Below are positions 1-8,654 of a stretch of DNA of 13,257 bases, in pieces. A program made the position numbers and the translations under genes. The first letter of the stretch is position 1. Every line of letters begins with the position of its first letter. Origin of the DNA: Euzebyaceae bacterium (GTDB taxonomy: Bacteria; Actinomycetota; Nitriliruptoria; Euzebyales; Egibacteraceae); the NCBI GenBank assembly GCA_013698135.1, contig JACCVM010000139.1, forward strand, positions 1-13,257. Reading direction: 5' to 3'. Under the pieces are notes generated by a model that worked only from the letters and a program-made list of their open reading frames with translations, searched no databases and was not told the origin of the DNA.

Positions 1-2817
1 ACACGCGACCGCCGTCCGGGCCTGCCCCGGCGCCGTGACGATCCCACCGCCGAGCTGCCCGCCAACCCGCTGCTGGCCACCTGGGGACACGACGCCCGCG
101 AGATGCAGCTGGTCCTGACCGCCGGCGACCGGGGTGGTGTGGATCCGCTACCGAATCGGTCGCGGATGCCCACCACCTCGGGGCTGGGGCGACCCGTCGA
201 CCACCACCATCCCTTCGAGGACGGGGCGACCACCCTGCTGCAGCGGCTCCAGGCCGACGTGCGCGCGGACCGCCGGCCACCGGGCGTACCGCTGGCGGAG
301 GAACCGGATCGGCGCGCCATCCTCGAAGATTGCGACCGCAGCCTGCAGGTCCACGCCTGCCACGGCCGCGCCCGGCAGGTCGAGGTCGTCCGCGACGCGA
401 TCCTGCACCTGCTGGCGGACGACTCGACGCTGGAGCCCCGCGACATCATCGTCATGTGCCCCGACATCGAGACGTTCGCGCCGCTGATCCACGCCACCTT
501 CGGCGCCGGTGAGGCCGCCGGCGAGGCCGCCGCCGATGCCGCCGCCGACGCTGAGCAGGCCGCGTATCAGCGCCCTGCCAACGGTGAGCTGAACGCCGGC
601 AACCCCTCACCCGACCTGCGGGTGCGGCTCGCGGACCGCTCGCTGCGCCAGACCAACGCCGTGCTCGGCGTCGTCTCCGAACTCCTCGAGCTCGCCACCG
701 CGCGACTCACCGCCTCCCAAGTGCTCGACCTGGCCAGCCGCGAGCCGGTCCGCCGGCGCTTTCACCTCGACGACGACGACCTCGCCCGCGTCGAGGAATG
801 GGTGGCGGCGACCGGCATACGTTGGGGCCTGGACGCCGACCACCGCACACCGTTTCAGCTGCAGCGGCTGGAGGCCAACACCTGGCGGTCCGGCCTCGAC
901 CGGGTGCTGCTCGGCGTGGCGCTGGCCGCCGACTCCCAGCGCCTGGTCGGCGGCGTCCTGCCGCTTGACGACGTCGCCAGCGGCGACATCGACCTGGCCG
1001 GACGCTTCGCCGAGCTCGTCGACCGCCTGTCTGCCGCGCTGGCCGGCTTCACCGGCGTGCGGCCGATCCAGGCGTGGGCCGACGCCATCGCCACGGCCGC
1101 GGACGCGCTCACCACCACCTCGCAGGCATGGCAGCGGGCCCAGCTCCAGCGCATCCTCGACGACGTCGTGGCCGAGTCCACCGTCGGCGGTACGCCGAAC
1201 CCCGCCGAGCTCGCGCTGCCCGAGGTGCGTGACCTGCTCGCCGACCGCCTGCGCGGTCGACCCACTCGCGCCAGCTTCCGCACCGGCCACCTCACCATCT
1301 GCACGCTGGTACCGATGCGTTCGGTGCCGCACCGCGTCGTGTGCCTGCTCGGAATCGACGACGGGCTCTTCCCCCGAAAGACCGCGCCGAACGGCGACGA
1401 CCTGGTTCAGCGCGATCCTTGCGTCGGGGACCGCGACCCTCGCAGCGAGGACCGTCAGCTCCTGCTCGACGCACTGCTGGCCGCCACGGACAACTTCGTC
1501 ATCACCTACAGCGGGCGCGACGAACGCACCAACGCCAAGCGGCCGGCCGCCGTGCCGGTGGGCGAACTGCTCGACGTCGTCGACCAGACGGTGCGCACCG
1601 GGAACGAGGGCGGGGACGGGCTGCCCGTGTCCGCCCGCAAGCGAATCGTCGTCGAGCATCCACTGCAGCCGTTCGACGTCCGCAACTTTACGCCCGGAGC
1701 GCTGGCGGGCGAACGGGCGTGGAGCTTTGACACCATCGCGCTGGGCGGCGCGCGAGCCCTGGTCGCCGAGCGTGTCGCCGCACCGCCGTTCCTCGACGGG
1801 CCCTTGCCCCAAACCCGTAGCGACCTGATCGAGGTCGACCAGCTCGTGCGCTTCGTGCAGCATCCTGTGCGGGCATTCCTGCGGCAACGGCTCGGGATCG
1901 TCGTCAGCGACCGAGCCGAGGATCCGGCCGAGGCCCTGCCGGTCGAGCTGGACCCTCTGCAGCAGTGGGCCGTCGGGCAGGGCCTGGTCGAAGCCCGCCT
2001 GGCCGGGGCTGACCCGGTCGCCTGCGCCGCCGCCGAGATCGCTCGCGGTGCCCTCCCTCCGGGTGAGCTCGGTCGGTCGGTGCTGCGGCGGATCGGGCCG
2101 ATCGTTGACGGCATCGTCGCGCAGGCCGACGCGTTGCTCGACGACGGAGACGGCGATGGCGACAGGAACGGTGCCGGCCACGACGAGCCGGACTCTGTGG
2201 AGGTCGACCTGAAGCTGTCCGGGGGGCGAGTGCTGGTCGGCACCGTGCCCGGCGTCAACGGCGATCTGTTGCGCGCGGTCAGCTACTCCAGGGTCGGCGC
2301 CCGCCACCGCCTCGCGGCATGGGTGCGACTGCTTGCGCTGACCGCCATGCATCCCCAGCGTCCGTTCGCCGCCGCCACCGTCGGGCGTGGCCGTCGGCAA
2401 GGGTGGGTGACCCTCGCGCGCATCGACCCCGTGCACGACGATCCCGAGACGGCCCGGCGCGTCGCTCTTGACCACCTCGAGGTGGTGGTCGACCTGTACA
2501 CCCGCGGTATGCGCGAGCCACTGCCCCTGTACTGCAACACTTCCGCGGCCTACGCGCAGGGTTCGCAGCCGAGAGAACGTGCGGCGGCGGCGCGCCGCGA
2601 ATGGGAGTCGACGTGGGACTTTGACAAGGAGGATAAGGACCTCGAACACGTGCTGGTGCTCGGCGGCGTACTGCCCTTCGACGAGGTGGTGGCGGGCCAG
2701 CCACGCGATGGTGAGCGCGGCGACGACTGGGCGCCGGACGAGCCCAGCCGCTTCGGACGCTACGCCCGCCGCCTGTGGGATCCACTGCTGTCCTGCGAGC
2801 GGTTAGAGCAGCGGTGA
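1..2817 (+). CDS. recC: RecC subunit of RecBCD helicase-nuclease (5' end outside window)
   Basis: The reading frame is open from the first base, so the start codon lies upstream; 938 residues are visible. RecC is the non-catalytic subunit that scans the 3' strand for Chi in the RecBCD complex and splits the duplex. Recognisable RecC blocks, counted from the window start, are NPLLATWGHDARE (codons about 23-35), VPMRSVPHRVVCLLGIDDG (437-455), a conserved block around GDRDPRSEDRQLLLDALL (about 476-493) and the C-terminal nuclease-like block with HPVRAFLRQRLG (about 620-632). The length fits a family of roughly 1,100 residues with its first part missing. Two low-complexity stretches interrupt the match: an Ala/Glu/Asp-rich run at about 502-606 and an acidic Asp/Gly run at about 2134-2190. 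The stop overlaps the recB start, so the two are translationally coupled. Identity is firm from motifs and from the downstream recB and recD. Confidence 0.95.
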   Translation, partial: TRDRRPGLPRRRDDPTAELPANPLLATWGHDAREMQLVLTAGDRGGVDPLPNRSRMPTTSGLGRPVDHHHPFEDGATTLLQRLQADVRADRRPPGVPLAEEPDRRAILEDCDRSLQVHACHGRARQVEVVRDAILHLLADDSTLEPRDIIVMCPDIETFAPLIHATFGAGEAAGEAAADAAADAEQAAYQRPANGELNAGNPSPDLRVRLADRSLRQTNAVLGVVSELLELATARLTASQVLDLASREPVRRRFHLDDDDLARVEEWVAATGIRWGLDADHRTPFQLQRLEANTWRSGLDRVLLGVALAADSQRLVGGVLPLDDVASGDIDLAGRFAELVDRLSAALAGFTGVRPIQAWADAIATAADALTTTSQAWQRAQLQRILDDVVAESTVGGTPNPAELALPEVRDLLADRLRGRPTRASFRTGHLTICTLVPMRSVPHRVVCLLGIDDGLFPRKTAPNGDDLVQRDPCVGDRDPRSEDRQLLLDALLAATDNFVITYSGRDERTNAKRPAAVPVGELLDVVDQTVRTGNEGGDGLPVSARKRIVVEHPLQPFDVRNFTPGALAGERAWSFDTIALGGARALVAERVAAPPFLDGPLPQTRSDLIEVDQLVRFVQHPVRAFLRQRLGIVVSDRAEDPAEALPVELDPLQQWAVGQGLVEARLAGADPVACAAAEIARGALPPGELGRSVLRRIGPIVDGIVAQADALLDDGDGDGDRNGAGHDEPDSVEVDLKLSGGRVLVGTVPGVNGDLLRAVSYSRVGARHRLAAWVRLLALTAMHPQRPFAAATVGRGRRQGWVTLARIDPVHDDPETARRVALDHLEVVVDLYTRGMREPLPLYCNTSAAYAQGSQPRERAAAARREWESTWDFDKEDKDLEHVLVLGGVLPFDEVVAGQPRDGERGDDWAPDEPSRFGRYARRLWDPLLSCERLEQR

Positions 2818-5800
2818 GCGGCTGGGACGACCTGCCGCCCTTCGACGCCTGCGGACCCCTGCCGACGGGAGTCACCGTGCTGGAGGCGAGCGCCGGCACG
2901 GGCAAGACGTTCACGATCGCCGCGCTGACCGCGCGGTTCGTGGCCGCCGGCATGCCGCTGCAGCAGCTGCTGCTGGTGACGTTCACCCGCATGGCGACCG
3001 GCGAGCTGCGCGAGCGGGTGCGCGAGCGCCTCGTCACCGCGGAGCGCGGTCTCGCGGGCGCAGCGGCTGGCGTCGCGGTACCCGCCGACGATCCCTTGTT
3101 GGTGCTGCTGGGAACCGGTAGCGCCGACGAGGTGGGCAAGCGTCGCGAGAACCTGGCCAAGGCGCTAGCGGACTTCGACGCCGCCACCATCGCCACCACC
3201 CACAGCTTCTGCCAGCACATCCTGGGTGGGCTCGGCGTGGCTGGTGACGTCGAGCCCGACGCCACCGTCCTCGACGACGCCAGCGACCTCGTCGAGGAGG
3301 TGGTCGACGATCTGTACGTCCGCCGCTTCCTCGACAGTCCTCAAGGGCCCCCGTTCGACCGTGCCGAGGCGCTGCGCATCGGCCGCATCGTCGTGGAGAA
3401 CCCGTTGGCGCCGATCGAACCGGCTGGGGCGCAGCCCGACTCCACCGAGGCGATGCGCCGCCGGCTGGCGCTGGCTGTCCGCGACGAGGTGGAGCGCCGC
3501 AAGCGCCGCGCGAACCTGCTGACCTATGACGACCTGCTCACCCGGCTCTACGCCATCCTGGCCGACCCGCTGCGGGGGCCGGATGCCTGCCAGCGGCTCC
3601 GGCAACGCTACCGGGTCGCCCTCGTCGACGAGTTCCAGGACACCGATCCCGTCCAGTGGGAGATCATGCGTCGAGCGTTCGGGCAGGGCGAGACAACTCT
3701 GTCCTCATGTAGCGAAGCGGTAGGACATACAACTCTGGTGCTCATCGGCGACCCCAAGCAGGCGATCTACGCCTTCCGGGGGGCGGACGTCTACGCCTAC
3801 CTCGACGCGGCCGGGTCGGCGGGCACGCGCGCGACACTGCGGGTCAACTGGCGCAGCGACCAAGGGCTCATCGACGCCTACGACGGGCTGTTCCGCGGCG
3901 TCAAGCTCGGCCACGAGGGCATCGCCTACCGCACGGTGCGCGCAGCCGACGCCAATATGGAGCCTCGGCTCACGGGTGCTCCATGCCAGGCCGCGCTGCG
4001 GTTGCGGGTCGTCCACCGCGACGACGGGCTCGTACGGCTGACGTCACTTGGGTATGCGTCCCAGCCCTCGAGTCGTGAGCACATCGCCCGCGACCTCGCG
4101 GCAGACCTCGTCGGACTGCTGTCTGCCGACGCCGAGGTGATCACGCGCCACCGGGACGACTCGCAGGCCAGCCGTGAGCGCGTGCGACCGGGCCACATTG
4201 CGGTGCTCGTTCGCACTCACCGCCAGGCGGCCAAAGTGCGCGACGCCCTCGACGCCGCCGGCATCCCCGCCGTCATCAACGGGGCTGGCAGCGTCTTCGG
4301 CACGCCGATCGCGCGTGCCTGGCTGCGCCTGCTCGAGGCGCTGGAACGCCCCGCTTCGTCGCCCCGCGCGCACGCCGCCGCGTTGACCCCCTTCCTGGGC
4401 TGGAGTGCCCAGCAGGTCGCGACCGCCGGCGAGGAGCGGTGGGAGACCGTCCATGCCCGCCTGCACCGTTGGGCCGGCGAGCTGCGCCGCCGGGGGGTGG
4501 CCTCGCTGTTGGAACTGATCACGCATGCCGAGGGCATCCCCGCACGCATCCTCGCCCAGGTCGACGGCGAAAGGGAACTGACCGACCTGCGCCACATCGG
4601 CCAGCTGTTGCACGCGGCCGCGACCTCCCAGCAGCTCGGGGCCACAGCGCTCACCGCGTGGCTGCGGCGGCGCATCGCCGAAGCCGGTACCGACACCGAC
4701 ACCGAGGAACGCAGCCGACGCCTGGAGTCCGACGCCGAGGCGGTGCAGGTCCTGACGATCCACCGCAGCAAGGGGACCGAGTTCCCCATCGTGTATTACC
4801 CGTATCTATGGGAGCCGAGTTACATCCCCGAGGATGAGGCGGCCGTCTTCCACGACCCCGAGGCCGGACACCGCCGGACCATCGACGTCGGGATGGAAGG
4901 GCCGGGCTTCGCCGAGCACCGGCGGCGTGCCGTCACCGAGCAGCGCAGCGAAGACCTGCGTCTGGCGTACGTGGCGCTGACTCGTGCCCGCCACCAGGCC
5001 GTCGTGTGGTGGGCCGGGTCTTACACCAGCCACGACTCGCCACTGGGCCGGCTGCTGTTCGCCCGCGATGCGGACGGCACCGTCGCCACCTCAGGCACGG
5101 CCGTTCCGGAAGACGACGAGGTTGTCGAGCGCTTCCAAGCGCTGGCCGGCGAGGCTCCCGGGCGCATCAGCGTAGAGCGCAGCGACGGGGGCCGCGGTGC
5201 CGCCTGGGCACGCGAGACGGCCGAGGCCGCCGTCCTGTCGGTCCGCCGCTTCGGCCGTGAGCTCGACTCGCACTGGCGGCGGGCCTCCTACAGCGGGATC
5301 ACCTCGGCGGCACACGAGGCGCGGGTGGGCAGTGAACCCGAGGATCTGGGTGTCACCGACGAGGCGCCGGTGGATATCCTCGGGGCTGTGCCGGCTGCCC
5401 GGGCGGCACTTGCGGATTCGGCAGCGCCCGACCAGCTCGAGGAACGGCTGCGTGCCGTGCCCTGCGCGCTGGCGGCCATGCCCGGCGGTGTGGACGTCGG
5501 CAGCTTCGTGCACGCGGTGATCGAGCGCAGCGACTTCGCCGCCAGCGACCTCGGCGCGGAGCTGGTTGCCGCCGTCCGCGGGCAGCACGCCCGCTGGTAT
5601 GTCGACATCGGTGATCCCGCAGTGGTCGTCGCGGGTCTGACAGCGGCGATCCAGACACCGCTAGGCCCGCTGGCCGGTGAGCTGCGGCTGCGTGACATCG
5701 GTCCGGGTGATCGCCGCGACGAGCTGGACTTCGAGCTGCCGCTGGTGGGCGGCGACCGACCGACGGCAACGCTGACGGTGGCAGCCATCGGCAGTCTGCT

Positions 5801-6290
5801 GCGGGCGCATCTTCCGGCCGACGACGTGCTCGCCGGCTACGCCGAACGGCTCGACGACCCGGCGCTGCAGCAGCGGCTACGGGGATATCTCACCGGCAGC
5901 ATCGACTCGGTGGTGCGCATTCACGACCGGGACCAGACGCCGCGCTTTGTCGTGGTCGACTACAAGACGAACTGGCTCGGCGTCGACGGGGAGACGTTGA
6001 GCTCCTGGCACTACCGGCCCGCCGCCCTCGCCGCCGCGATGCAACGGGCCCACTATCCGCTGCAGGCGCTGCTGTATTCCATCGCGCTGCACCGCTACCT
6101 GCGCTGGCGCCTGCCGGGCTATTCGCCGGAGCGCAACCTGGGCGGTGTGCTGTACCTGTTCCTGCGCGGCATGACCGGTGCCGCTGCATCACGTGTGGGG
6201 TCGCAGCCGTGCGGAGTGTTCGCGTGGCGACCGCCGACCGCCCTCGTTGAGGCGTTGAGCGATCTGCTCGACCGGGGGGAGGTGGCGTGA
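2814..6290 (+). CDS. recB: RecB: SF1 helicase and nuclease subunit of RecBCD
   Basis: The protein has 1158 residues from GTG at 2814, which overlaps the recC stop as GTGA. An ATG at 2775 would lie inside recC and is less likely. RecB is the 3'-5' helicase and only nuclease of RecBCD. Visible UvrD-type motifs are Walker A ASAGTGKT (about 25-32, Lys31), motif Ia VTFTRMATGE, motif II DEFQDTDP (272-279), motif III GDPKQAIYAFRG (312-323), motif IV VNWRS, motif V VLTIHRSKGTEFP (about 646-658) and motif VI RLAYVALTRAR (about 718-728). The C-terminal nuclease domain keeps its acidic/Lys centre: His900 in FVHAVIE, Asp1031 in GSIDSVV, Asp1049 and Lys1051 in VVDYKTN, then the YPLQALLYSIALHRYL helix. The enzyme therefore looks active. 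Residues 294-308 contain a 12-residue insertion directly before motif III (see repeat entry). The stop is fused to the recD start. Confidence 0.96.
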   Translation: MSGWDDLPPFDACGPLPTGVTVLEASAGTGKTFTIAALTARFVAAGMPLQQLLLVTFTRMATGELRERVRERLVTAERGLAGAAAGVAVPADDPLLVLLGTGSADEVGKRRENLAKALADFDAATIATTHSFCQHILGGLGVAGDVEPDATVLDDASDLVEEVVDDLYVRRFLDSPQGPPFDRAEALRIGRIVVENPLAPIEPAGAQPDSTEAMRRRLALAVRDEVERRKRRANLLTYDDLLTRLYAILADPLRGPDACQRLRQRYRVALVDEFQDTDPVQWEIMRRAFGQGETTLSSCSEAVGHTTLVLIGDPKQAIYAFRGADVYAYLDAAGSAGTRATLRVNWRSDQGLIDAYDGLFRGVKLGHEGIAYRTVRAADANMEPRLTGAPCQAALRLRVVHRDDGLVRLTSLGYASQPSSREHIARDLAADLVGLLSADAEVITRHRDDSQASRERVRPGHIAVLVRTHRQAAKVRDALDAAGIPAVINGAGSVFGTPIARAWLRLLEALERPASSPRAHAAALTPFLGWSAQQVATAGEERWETVHARLHRWAGELRRRGVASLLELITHAEGIPARILAQVDGERELTDLRHIGQLLHAAATSQQLGATALTAWLRRRIAEAGTDTDTEERSRRLESDAEAVQVLTIHRSKGTEFPIVYYPYLWEPSYIPEDEAAVFHDPEAGHRRTIDVGMEGPGFAEHRRRAVTEQRSEDLRLAYVALTRARHQAVVWWAGSYTSHDSPLGRLLFARDADGTVATSGTAVPEDDEVVERFQALAGEAPGRISVERSDGGRGAAWARETAEAAVLSVRRFGRELDSHWRRASYSGITSAAHEARVGSEPEDLGVTDEAPVDILGAVPAARAALADSAAPDQLEERLRAVPCALAAMPGGVDVGSFVHAVIERSDFAASDLGAELVAAVRGQHARWYVDIGDPAVVVAGLTAAIQTPLGPLAGELRLRDIGPGDRRDELDFELPLVGGDRPTATLTVAAIGSLLRAHLPADDVLAGYAERLDDPALQQRLRGYLTGSIDSVVRIHDRDQTPRFVVVDYKTNWLGVDGETLSSWHYRPAALAAAMQRAHYPLQALLYSIALHRYLRWRLPGYSPERNLGGVLYLFLRGMTGAAASRVGSQPCGVFAWRPPTALVEALSDLLDRGEVA
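3693..3737. repeat. 36-bp in-frame insertion in recB with 9-bp direct repeats and internal inverted repeat
   Basis: ACAACTCTG occurs at 3693-3701 and again at 3729-3737, enclosing 27 bp. Within it TGTCCT (3700-3705) is the exact reverse complement of AGGACA (3722-3727). The net gain is 36 bp, encoding TTL-SSCSEAVGH-TTL (residues 294-308), where E. coli RecB as I recall it reads straight from a Glu-Thr pair into LLLIGDP. The inserted codons (TCA, TGT, GTA, GGA, CAT) are less G/C-biased than the surrounding gene. Target-site-like repeats plus terminal inversion suggest the footprint of a transposable element, but no transposase or larger element remains here. Confidence 0.75.
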
Positions 6291-8236
6291 GGACGGTCGA
6301 GGCGGAAGCATCCCCTGATCCGTTCGACGTCCGCCTGGCCCTGGGCGCACCGCCGTTGCTGGTCGACTTCAACGTCGCGGGGGTGCTCAGCGCCGCCGAC
6401 GTCCATGTGGCGTTGCGGCTCGGTCGGATCGGCGGCGACAGCGACCCGCAGATGCTGCTGGCGGCGGCGTTGGCGGCGCGCGCCCCGCGACTGGGTCACG
6501 TGTGCACCGACCTCGCGATGATCAGGGAGACGGTCGCGGTCGACGCCGACGTGCCGGCGGATCCACTGGGGCTGCCGTGGCCCCAGCTGCAGCCCTGGAT
6601 CGCTGGGCTCTCGCGCGGCCCGCTGGTCGCGATGGACTCAGATCCCGCGGTCGATCGGCCCCTGCGGCTGGTCGGCACCCGGCTGTACCTGGACCGCTAC
6701 TGGCGCCAGGAGCGGCAGGTCGCTGCCGATCTGCGGGTGCGAGCCGAGCAACCGGCAGACAGTGTGGACGTCGAAGTGCTGGCCTCCGGGCTCGCGCGGC
6801 TGTTCGACGGCGAGCAGCCCGATCAGCAGCGCTTGGCCGCCGGCTCGGCGGTGCTGCGGCGCTTCGCAGTGGTCGCCGGCGGGCCAGGCACCGGCAAAAC
6901 GACGACCGTGGCCCGCATCCTCGCGCTGCTCGACGAGCAGGCCTTCGCCGCCGCCGATGGCTCACCGCCTCGGGTTGCGCTGGCCGCCCCGACCGGCAAG
7001 GCCGCCGCCCGGCTGGAAGAGGCCGTCCACCACGAAGCCGGCCACCTCGACGTCAGCAAGACGGTGCGGGGGCGCCTGCTGGCGTTGGAGGCGTCGACCC
7101 TGCACCGGCTGCTGGGCTGGCGGCCGGGGAGTCGAAGCCGCTTCCGCCATCATCGGGGCAACCGGTTGCCTCACGACGTCGTGGTCGTCGACGAGGCGTC
7201 GATGGTGTCGCTGTCGCTGATGGCCAGCCTGGTCCAGGCGGTGCGGGCCGGCGCCCGCTTGGTCCTGGTGGGTGACGCCGAGCAGCTGGCGTCGGTCGAG
7301 GCCGGGGCGGTGCTCGGTGACATCGTTGGTCCCTGCAGCCAGGGCCTGCTGCTGCGCCCGGACGCGCGTGCGTCCCTCGCGGCGGCCGCCGGCCATGAGG
7401 TGGCAGCGTCGACGCCACCGGCGGGTGCGGCGATCGGAGACGGGATCGTCGTGCTGCGGCGAGTGCACCGCTTCGGCGGCGGGATCGCGGCGCTGGCACA
7501 GGCCATCCGGCAAGGCGACGCCGACGCGGCCGTCGAGGCGCTGCGGGCAGGACGTGACGACGTGCGCTGGATCGACACCGACGTCGCGCAGGACGCGGGG
7601 CGCCAAGCGCTCGCGCCAGTCCGCGAGGCGGTGGTCGCCGCGGGTCGGCAGGTCGTCGAGGCGGCGAGAGCGGGCCAGGCCAGAGCCGCGCTGGACGGCC
7701 TTGGTGCCATCCGCGTGTTGTGCGCGCACCGCCGGGGGCACTACGGGGTCGTCGCCTGGAGAGCGCAGGTAGAGGCCTGGCTGGGCGCCGCGATCGACGG
7801 CTATGCGGCTGGCGGCGGGTGGTATGTCGGCCGTCCGCTGCTGGTTACCGCCAACGACTACGGGCTCCGCCTGTACAACGGCGACATCGGCGTCGTCGTC
7901 GCGGCGGGCGACGGGCGCTACCCGGCGGTGTTCGAGCGGCGCGGGGAACTGGTCGAGGTCAGCCCCACACGCCTTGCGGCTGTGGAGACGGTGCACGCCA
8001 TGACGGTGCACAAGAGCCAGGGCTCGCAGTTCGAGTCGGTCGCCGTGCTGCTGCCGGATCCCACCTCGCCGATCCTCACGCGAGAGCTGCTGTACACCGC
8101 CGTCACCCGGGCCCGCCAGCGCCTCATCCTCGTCGGCGGCGAGTCCAGCGTGCGCACCGCCGTCGAGCGCCCCATCGCCCGGGCATCGGGCCTGCGCGAG
8201 GCGCTGTGGAGCTCCCACATCAGTGACCGCCCATGA
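6287..8236 (+). CDS. recD: RecD: 5'-3' SF1B helicase subunit of RecBCD
   Basis: The protein has 649 residues from GTG at 6287. The start overlaps the recB stop (GTGA) and is preceded by a good ribosome site, GGGGGAGG at 6275-6282. RecD is the fast 5'-3' motor of RecBCD and regulates its nuclease. Motifs in order are Walker A GGPGTGKTTT (about 197-206, Lys204), motif Ia LAAPTGKAAARLEE, the STLHRLLG block, Walker B VVVDEASMV (Asp302-Glu303), motif III LVGDAEQLASVEAG, NDYGLRLYNGDIG, motif V VHAMTVHKSQGSQF and motif VI YTAVTRARQRL (about 603-613). The length is close to RecD1 proteins. The long N-terminal stretch before Walker A matches the RecB-binding region of RecD1 rather than the short-lead RecD2 type. 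The last 17 bp overlap the end of the convergent vapC gene, leaving no room for a terminator between them. Confidence 0.96.
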   Translation: MRTVEAEASPDPFDVRLALGAPPLLVDFNVAGVLSAADVHVALRLGRIGGDSDPQMLLAAALAARAPRLGHVCTDLAMIRETVAVDADVPADPLGLPWPQLQPWIAGLSRGPLVAMDSDPAVDRPLRLVGTRLYLDRYWRQERQVAADLRVRAEQPADSVDVEVLASGLARLFDGEQPDQQRLAAGSAVLRRFAVVAGGPGTGKTTTVARILALLDEQAFAAADGSPPRVALAAPTGKAAARLEEAVHHEAGHLDVSKTVRGRLLALEASTLHRLLGWRPGSRSRFRHHRGNRLPHDVVVVDEASMVSLSLMASLVQAVRAGARLVLVGDAEQLASVEAGAVLGDIVGPCSQGLLLRPDARASLAAAAGHEVAASTPPAGAAIGDGIVVLRRVHRFGGGIAALAQAIRQGDADAAVEALRAGRDDVRWIDTDVAQDAGRQALAPVREAVVAAGRQVVEAARAGQARAALDGLGAIRVLCAHRRGHYGVVAWRAQVEAWLGAAIDGYAAGGGWYVGRPLLVTANDYGLRLYNGDIGVVVAAGDGRYPAVFERRGELVEVSPTRLAAVETVHAMTVHKSQGSQFESVAVLLPDPTSPILTRELLYTAVTRARQRLILVGGESSVRTAVERPIARASGLREALWSSHISDRP

Positions 8237-8654
8237 GGGGATTCAGCCAGGTGATCTCCTCGAAGCGTGCGAAGTCGGTGTCCGCTGAGCACAAGGTCAA
8301 GCCGTGTTCGATCGCGAGTGCGGCGAGTTGAGCATCAGGAACCAGGTTGCCCCGTAGCTGATAGCCGGTGAGCAGCGAGCCGAACACTTCCGCATGCCGG
8401 GGCGTGGGCTGCGGTATCCATGCCGCTTCCGTCGACAGCCAGTCGGTCACCACGCCCCATGCCATGTCAGGGTCGAGCGGTTGGCGGGTCGCCCGGGGAT
8501 GGGTCGTGATGCGAACGAACGCGGACAGTGACTGCCAAGGCAGACCAACCCGCCGAGGGCCGTTGAGTTGGGCGGCCAGCCAGCGCTTCGTGCGGTCGTG
8601 AAAGGGGCTGTCGGCGTCGACCGCGAACAGCAGCAGGTTCGCGTCGACGAGCAT
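8220..8654 (-). CDS. vapC: VapC-family PIN-domain toxin (module 1)
   Basis: This 144-residue protein is one PIN domain, the fold of VapC endoribonucleases that cut tRNA or rRNA until held by VapB. It opens with MLVDANLLLFAVDADSPFH (Asp4) and carries NLVPDAQLAALAIEHG (Asp107) and SADTDFARF (Asp125, Asp127), ending in the NPL tail common in the family. The second acidic position, Glu in most VapCs, is Ala45 here (QSLSAFVRITTHPR), whereas the other toxin in this window has Glu at the aligned site. Some relatives of this subfamily, as I recall, also read LLAFLR there, so activity is not excluded. The start codon shares one base with the vapB stop (TGATG), so the pair is coupled. Its 3' end runs 17 bp into recD from the opposite strand. 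Confidence 0.9.
   Translation of the reverse strand: MLVDANLLLFAVDADSPFHDRTKRWLAAQLNGPRRVGLPWQSLSAFVRITTHPRATRQPLDPDMAWGVVTDWLSTEAAWIPQPTPRHAEVFGSLLTGYQLRGNLVPDAQLAALAIEHGLTLCSADTDFARFEEITWLNPLMGGH

Noticed and set aside
2134..2190. GAC/GGC-rich repeat in recC as a possible tandem-repeat locus
   Set aside because: It is a short acidic linker (DDGDGDGD) with imperfect units; no repeat array extends beyond it.
607..2649. 680-codon open frame on the minus strand opposite recC
   Set aside because: It is antisense to a well-conserved RecC; long antisense frames are expected in DNA this GC-rich, and the translation has no recognisable domain.
6962..8218. 418-codon minus-strand frame opposite recD
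   Set aside because: recD motifs occupy the plus strand throughout; the antisense product looks like random Arg/Gly/Ala-rich sequence.
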